Source: CAYNDB01 sp964395915 (GTDB taxonomy: Bacteria > Nitrospinota_A > UBA7883 > JAJRTC01). From it: a stretch of 10,354 bases of DNA. Of the stretch, positions 5,692 to 10,354 are shown piece after piece. The DNA lies in assembly GCA_964395915.1 (NCBI GenBank), contig CAYNDB010000090.1:1-10354 (forward strand), in the 5' to 3' direction. The translations under genes were made by a program, and so were the position numbers. The notes beneath the pieces were generated by a model, which saw only the letters and a list, made by a program, of their open reading frames with translations, did no database searches and was not told where the DNA came from. The number at the start of each line of letters is the position of its first letter. Within the stretch, counting starts at the first letter, position 1.

Positions 5692-8160
5692 ATGAACGAG
5701 AGTGATACACGCGTAATTCCCGTCTCTATTGAAGACGAAATGAAAAGCTCCTTCATGGAGTATTCGATGAGCGTCATCGTCTCTCGCGCCCTGCCGGACG
5801 TGCGTGACGGGTTGAAACCTGTCCACAGGCGAATTCTTTACGGAATGCACGAGAACGGTAACCACCATAACAAACCATATAAAAAATCGGCGCGCACGGT
5901 AGGTGACGTCATGGGTAAATATCACCCGCATGGCGACTCGGCTATCTACGACACCTTAGCCCGGATGGCTCAAGATTTTTCCCTGAGATATCCTCTTATC
6001 GATGGTCAGGGCAACTTTGGATCTGTGGACGGCGATTCCGCCGCCGCGATGAGGTATACCGAAGCCAGGCTTTCCAAGCTTAGCGCCCAATTGTTGGAGG
6101 ACCTAGACAAGGACACGGTCAATTTTATTCCAAACTACGATGACCGGGAGATGGAGCCTGTGGTTCTCCCGTCGAAGGCTCCAAACCTGCTGATAAACGG
6201 CTCTGGCGGGATCGCAGTTGGAATGGCGACCAATATCCCCCCGCACAACCTCGAAGAGGTTATTGACGGGATCATTTACCTGATCGATAACCCGGACTGC
6301 AGTATAGACGACCTGATGACGAAGATTCCCGGCCCCGACTTCCCGACCGCAGGGGAGATCCACGGCGAAGCCGGAATACGGGCCGCATACCATACAGGGC
6401 GTGGTCTTGTGACGATGCGGGCTAAAGCTCACATCGAGATGATGACCAAAAAGGATCGGGAACAGATCGTGGTGACAGAGATCCCGTATCAGGTAAACAA
6501 AACAAAACTGATAGAAAAGATCGCCGAGCTTACAAGGGATAAAAGAGTAGTGGGAATCTCCGACATCCGGGACGAGTCGGATCGCGACGGAATGCGGATG
6601 GTCATGGAGCTTAAACGCGACGCTGTCGGCCAGGTCGTCCTCAATCATCTTTACAAACATACCCAGATGCAGGACACCTTCGGGGTGATTCTCATAGCTC
6701 TGGTAAACGGCCAGCCTAAAAAGCTGAACCTGAAAGAGGCTCTACAGCATTTTATAGAACACAGGCGTGAGATCATAACGCGCAGAACCTTGTTTGACCT
6801 TAACAAGGCCAAGGAACGCGAGCACATCCTGCAAGGGTATATCAAGGCTCTGGACAATATTAGCGAGGTGATCGAGCTTATCCGCGGAGCCGCAAATCCT
6901 GAAGAAGCGAAAGGCCAGCTGGTTAAAAGATTCGATTTTTCACTGATACAGGCAAAAGCTATTCTCGAAATGAGGCTTCAGCGGCTCACCGGTCTGGAAC
7001 GTCAAAAAATTCTGGATGAGCTTGAAGAATTGCTAAAACTAATCGAGCGGCTGGAATTCATACGCGACCATGAGGATGAAAAGTTTCGCATCATCAAAAA
7101 AGAGTCGCTTGAGATTAAAGAAAAGTTTGGTGACGAAAGGCGAACATTGCTGGTGCCGATGGAAAGCGAGGTTGACATAGAGGACCTTATCGCCGAGGAG
7201 GATATGGTGGTCACAATCTCCACGGAGGGTTATATAAAGCGAAACCCTGTGGACCTCTATCGCTCCCAGAAACGCGGGGGACGCGGAGTAAAAGGCATTA
7301 GCATGAAAGAAGAGGATGTGGTGCAAAATCTCTTTATCGCCTCGACGCACGATAACCTCCTTTTCTTTACGACCAAGGGGCGCGTTTTCCGTAAAAAAGT
7401 GTATGAGGCTCCGCTTGTTTCCAGAATCGCCAAAGGAAAAGCGGTGGTAAACCTGATCCAGCTTCGACCAGATGAAAAAGTAGCCACTGTTTTCCCTGTA
7501 TCGCAATTTGAACAGGACAGGTTTCTGGTAACGGCCACCAAAAAAGGTTACATAAAGAAAACGAAACTTGATGCGTTTTCCCGCATTCACTCTGGGGGAA
7601 TCATCGCCACCGATCTTTCTGAGGGTGACGACGTAATCGCGGTCAAAATAACAGACGCCTCCAAACGAATCCTCCTTATGACCAGCAAGGGGATGGCCAT
7701 ATGTTTTCATGAACTGGACCTGCGCCCTATGGGCAGGGTGGCGCGAGGTGTGCGTGGCGTGCGGCTGGCCGAGGAAGACGAAGTGGCTGGAATGACTGTT
7801 GTAAGCGGTGACGGCTCCGAGGAGGGAGCTATATTCACAATAAAATCTGACGGGCTTGGCAAACGGACAGACATACAGCGTTATCCTGTGCAGCGACGCG
7901 GAGGAAAAGGCGTGATAGACATTAAGCTTACGCGGGATGTGGACAGGGTTGTCGCAGTAAAAAAAGTTAAAGATGAAGATAGCCTTATGATTATAACTGT
8001 CGAAGGGGTTGTAATACGGATTGAGGCGTCGGATGTGTCGTTGATCGGGCGTAACACCATCGGTGTCCGAGTGATAAATCTTTCTGAAAATGACAAGGTG
8101 GCTTCTGTAGGGAAGTTTGTGGAGCAATCGGACGACAACCTCGGGGACACCAATGAATAA
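5692..8160 (+). CDS. gyrA: DNA gyrase subunit A
   Basis: GyrA cuts and rejoins DNA in the A2B2 gyrase that introduces negative supercoils using ATP hydrolysed by GyrB. The 822-residue protein is complete. The N-terminal breakage domain carries EYSMSVIVSRALPDVRDGLK (23-42), and the catalytic Tyr122 lies in MRYTEARL. The quinolone-determining region reads HPHGDSAIYDTLARMAQ, with Ser83 and Asp87 at the same numbers as in E. coli, a susceptible-type pattern. The C-terminal beta-pinwheel holds a GyrA box QKRGGRG (526-532) and a second, canonical-looking QRRGGKG (734-740). The tail EQSDDNLGDTNE is short and mildly acidic compared with E. coli (875 residues). No other start codon exists between the upstream in-frame stop (5641) and ATG 5692. 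The nearest purine-rich site (AGGAAGGAAAGG) is about 22 bases upstream, unusually far. No gyrB is in the window. Confidence 0.98.
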   Translation: MNESDTRVIPVSIEDEMKSSFMEYSMSVIVSRALPDVRDGLKPVHRRILYGMHENGNHHNKPYKKSARTVGDVMGKYHPHGDSAIYDTLARMAQDFSLRYPLIDGQGNFGSVDGDSAAAMRYTEARLSKLSAQLLEDLDKDTVNFIPNYDDREMEPVVLPSKAPNLLINGSGGIAVGMATNIPPHNLEEVIDGIIYLIDNPDCSIDDLMTKIPGPDFPTAGEIHGEAGIRAAYHTGRGLVTMRAKAHIEMMTKKDREQIVVTEIPYQVNKTKLIEKIAELTRDKRVVGISDIRDESDRDGMRMVMELKRDAVGQVVLNHLYKHTQMQDTFGVILIALVNGQPKKLNLKEALQHFIEHRREIITRRTLFDLNKAKEREHILQGYIKALDNISEVIELIRGAANPEEAKGQLVKRFDFSLIQAKAILEMRLQRLTGLERQKILDELEELLKLIERLEFIRDHEDEKFRIIKKESLEIKEKFGDERRTLLVPMESEVDIEDLIAEEDMVVTISTEGYIKRNPVDLYRSQKRGGRGVKGISMKEEDVVQNLFIASTHDNLLFFTTKGRVFRKKVYEAPLVSRIAKGKAVVNLIQLRPDEKVATVFPVSQFEQDRFLVTATKKGYIKKTKLDAFSRIHSGGIIATDLSEGDDVIAVKITDASKRILLMTSKGMAICFHELDLRPMGRVARGVRGVRLAEEDEVAGMTVVSGDGSEEGAIFTIKSDGLGKRTDIQRYPVQRRGGKGVIDIKLTRDVDRVVAVKKVKDEDSLMIITVEGVVIRIEASDVSLIGRNTIGVRVINLSENDKVASVGKFVEQSDDNLGDTNE

Positions 8161-8181
8161 TTTAAAGCTAAAGTAACTTGC

Positions 8182-9042
8182 TTGAAATTTCTCCTGAAAC
8201 AATTTTGCATAGATACTGTGACTCCAAGCCGAGCTCTGACATGGGCGGTTCTTCTTACCATAATTTTTTTGGGATGCGCAAAGCGCGACAAGGCTTTGTT
8301 CGATGACGCCCAGAAGCAATGGCTCGATGGTGATTATCAGGGAGCGGTGTCGAAACTTGTGGCCCTGGAAGGGGAGTACCCGACATCACCATACTCGGCA
8401 AAGGCGCTTTTCCGGCTGGGGGAGATACACTACCTTAACCTGGATGAGCCACAAAAAGCCCTCGATTATTTCGCTCGTCTGACAAAACGTGAAATGACCG
8501 GACAACAGGACTTGAAAGCGCGGGATTATATCGCTGAGATTTACGGAAACTCTCTTCAGAATTATGACCTTGCGATATTGCAATACCAGGAAACGATCAA
8601 CGACTATCGGGATAATATCGAAGAAGACCGTTACCGATACCGCATCGCGGAATCCTACTTTCATAAAGGCGACTATTCCCAAGCGGAAATAGAGTATCAA
8701 ACATTACTGGTTAAATTTCCTGACAGTAAATATACCCTTGACGCAAGGTACCAGATAGCTAACTGCAAGTTTATAACCGGGGCGGCCAAGGAGGCGCTCA
8801 ATCTGTTCAAAAACTTACTTGAAGACTATCCTGGAAACAAATATGAGTACGACATACGTCTGGGCAGGGCCATTTGCCATGAAGAATTGTTTCAGCTTGA
8901 AAAGGCTCTGACGGAATATGTGGCCCTAAAAAAACGATATCCCGAAAAAATGATTCTTGAGCGTAAAATAGATTCCATTAAACAACGGCTGGATAAAAAA
9001 CTGCGCAGAAATAAAGGCTCCGCCTCAAAGGCTATAAAATAA
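8182..9042 (+). CDS. TPR-repeat lipoprotein (BamD/CpoB-like)
   Basis: This is a probable periplasmic, membrane-anchored scaffold protein. A hydrophobic signal (ALTWAVLLTIIFLGC) ends in a lipobox with Cys32, so the mature protein should be lipidated. The rest is about six helical TPR-like repeats with YP-S-Y boundary motifs (EYPTSPYSAKALFRLGEIHY; KFPDSKYTLDARYQIANC; DYPGNKYEYDIRLGRAICH), the style of BamD and CpoB/YbgF, ending in a basic tail after about residue 265. BamD handles outer-membrane protein assembly and CpoB coordinates Tol-Pal with envelope growth; which role applies here cannot be decided. The TTG at 8182 gives 286 residues. A GTG at 8218 would give a more compact signal with the lipobox Cys at 20 and is a good alternative; neither has a strong ribosome site. 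It starts 21 bases after gyrA, and its stop overlaps the serS start by one base, so the three genes probably form an operon. Confidence 0.82.
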   Translation: MKFLLKQFCIDTVTPSRALTWAVLLTIIFLGCAKRDKALFDDAQKQWLDGDYQGAVSKLVALEGEYPTSPYSAKALFRLGEIHYLNLDEPQKALDYFARLTKREMTGQQDLKARDYIAEIYGNSLQNYDLAILQYQETINDYRDNIEEDRYRYRIAESYFHKGDYSQAEIEYQTLLVKFPDSKYTLDARYQIANCKFITGAAKEALNLFKNLLEDYPGNKYEYDIRLGRAICHEELFQLEKALTEYVALKKRYPEKMILERKIDSIKQRLDKKLRRNKGSASKAIK

Positions 9043-10322
9043 TGTTGGATATTAAACTTATCAGGGAAAATGCGGAGCTTGTCCGCAACCGTCTTTCCAT
9101 AAGAGGTGGAGACGACTATGGCATAGAAAGACTCCTTAAGCTCGATGGAGAAAGGCGGGGATTGCTTTCAAAGGTAGAGGAGTTAAAAAAACTCCGAAAC
9201 GAAACCAGCAAAAAAATCGGCCAACTTAAAAAATCAGGGGAAAACGCGGATTCAATCCAGGCCGAAATGCGTGTGGTGGGAGATGAAATAAAAACATGCG
9301 ACTTAAGGCTGAAGGAAATCGACAGCTCTCTTAAAGACCTTCTCCTTAATATTCCAAATATTCCGCTCGAATCTGTGCCCAAAGGGCTTGACGAAGGGGA
9401 TAACGTGGAAATAAAAACTGTTGGGAAGCGACCGACATTTGATTTTGAACCTAAGCCGCACAACGAGCTTGGCGAGGCTCTTGGCATATTCGATTTCGAG
9501 AGGGCCGCAAAGCTTTCCGGCGCAAGGTTCGTCATATATAAAGGCGCAGGCGCATTGCTGGAGCGCGCGTTGATAAGCTTCATGCTGGATATACATGTAA
9601 AAGAGCATGGATATTTAGAAGTCGCGCCACCTTTGCTGGTGAACAGCAAAACGATGACCGGCACCGGGCAGTTGCCAAAATTCGCCGATGATCTTTTCAA
9701 GGCTGAAGGCGCTGACCTTTGGCTTATCCCTACGGCTGAAGTCCCAATAACCAATATTTACGCAGGAGAGATGGTGGATGGCTCCTCGCTGCCAATAAAG
9801 ATGGTGGCGCACACACCATGTTTTCGCGCCGAGGCGGGGTCTTATGGAAGAGACACAACCGGCCTTATCCGGCAACACCAGTTTAACAAGGTCGAGCTTG
9901 TGAAAATCGTTAAACCTGAAGAGAGCGGCAAGGAGCTTGAAAGCCTGCTAAACAACGCGGAGGAAATATTAAAACGCCTTGAACTGCCATATCGTGTTGT
10001 AAACCTCTGCTCAGGCGACCTTGGCTTCTCTGCGGCGAAAACTTACGACATTGAGGTGTGGGTTCCATCGCAAAAAAAATACCGCGAAATTTCATCATGC
10101 TCAACATTTACAGATTTTCAGGCCAGAAGGATGGGGCTCCGTTTCCGTAGAGCGCCAAAAGAAAAGCCTGAGTTCCCGCACACTATAAACGGGTCCGGCC
10201 TTGCCGTGGGGAGGACGGTTGTGGCGATAATGGAAAATTTTCAGAAAAAAGACGGCTCCGTTATCATTCCCGAAAAATTGCGACCGTATATGGGTGGACT
10301 TGAAGCTATCAGCCCAAGCTGA
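9042..10322 (+). CDS. serS: Serine--tRNA ligase
   Basis: SerRS charges tRNA-Ser (and tRNA-Sec) with serine using ATP, in the cytoplasm. The 426-residue protein is complete and of normal length. The N-terminal tRNA-binding coiled coil covers about 28-102 (LLSKVEELKKLRNETSKKIG and the returning helix). The class II catalytic domain follows: TAEVP (231-235) of the serine/ATP site, motif 2 as CFRAEAGSYGRDTTGLIRQH (260-279) with FNKVE just after it, SSCSTFTDFQARR (351-363), and motif 3 as NGSGLAVGRTVVAIMEN (383-399). The ATG shares one base with the stop of the TPR lipoprotein gene (TAATG), indicating translational coupling. No unusual residues or truncation are seen. No terminator is visible in the 32 bases that remain after the stop. 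Confidence 0.98.
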   Translation: MLDIKLIRENAELVRNRLSIRGGDDYGIERLLKLDGERRGLLSKVEELKKLRNETSKKIGQLKKSGENADSIQAEMRVVGDEIKTCDLRLKEIDSSLKDLLLNIPNIPLESVPKGLDEGDNVEIKTVGKRPTFDFEPKPHNELGEALGIFDFERAAKLSGARFVIYKGAGALLERALISFMLDIHVKEHGYLEVAPPLLVNSKTMTGTGQLPKFADDLFKAEGADLWLIPTAEVPITNIYAGEMVDGSSLPIKMVAHTPCFRAEAGSYGRDTTGLIRQHQFNKVELVKIVKPEESGKELESLLNNAEEILKRLELPYRVVNLCSGDLGFSAAKTYDIEVWVPSQKKYREISSCSTFTDFQARRMGLRFRRAPKEKPEFPHTINGSGLAVGRTVVAIMENFQKKDGSVIIPEKLRPYMGGLEAISPS

Positions 10323-10354
10323 TAAATAAGTATTTTACCAACAAGAGTCATATT

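Noticed and set aside
5462..5710. Minus-strand 82-codon frame in the intergenic region with a hydrophobic centre
   Set aside because: It begins inside gyrA, has no ribosome site, and covers the region with operator and promoter candidates; its hydrophobicity comes from AT-rich sequence.
7039..8319. Long open frame on the minus strand (426 codons) opposite gyrA and the TPR gene
   Set aside because: It is antisense to clearly coding gyrA, has no recognisable domain, is rich in His/Phe/Tyr as expected of a complement frame, and has no ribosome site.
10323..10354. Terminator after serS
   Set aside because: The 32 bases show no stem-loop followed by a T-run; the window ends too soon to judge.

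Overview
The window joins two unrelated gene blocks that face away from each other across a shared AT-rich spacer (5343-5691). The minus-strand block, from 5342 leftwards past base 1, is the 5' part of a bacterial microcompartment (BMC) operon. The plus-strand block, 5692-10322, is a housekeeping cluster: gyrA, a TPR lipoprotein and serS. Gene density, short operon gaps, a lipobox protein and GC content near 50% indicate a bacterium, probably diderm (Gram-negative). Nothing in the window fixes the phylum, and I do not assign one.

BMC operon, in transcription order: an RpiR/MurR-type regulator (HTH plus SIS sugar-phosphate domain), a tandem-domain BMC shell protein, a hexameric BMC-H shell protein, a pentameric EutN/CcmL vertex protein, a CoA-acylating aldehyde dehydrogenase with an N-terminal encapsulation-type helix, a PduS-like flavin/Fe-S electron-transfer protein, and the first 51 codons of a PduT-like shell protein cut by the window edge. 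Gaps are -4 to +37 bases except for a 207-base spacer before the PduS-like gene (counted from its preferred start), which is filled by a compound inverted-repeat element. A good sigma70-type promoter (TTGACG, 17 bases, TATTAT) lies upstream of the regulator.

How it fits together: the shell proteins would enclose an aldehyde-generating pathway. The aldehyde dehydrogenase would turn the aldehyde plus CoA and NAD+ into acyl-CoA and NADH. The PduS/PduT pair, with its conserved Fe-S ligands, would move electrons and could recycle cofactor across the shell. The enzyme that makes the aldehyde is not in the window and should lie beyond base 1, so the substrate is unknown. A SIS-domain regulator as first gene hints at a phosphorylated sugar or similar inducer; this is inference.

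Housekeeping block: gyrA has intact active-site and quinolone-region residues and two GyrA boxes. It is followed after 21 bases by a BamD/CpoB-like TPR lipoprotein with a TTG or GTG start, whose stop codon overlaps the serS start by one base. The last 32 bases hold nothing recognisable.
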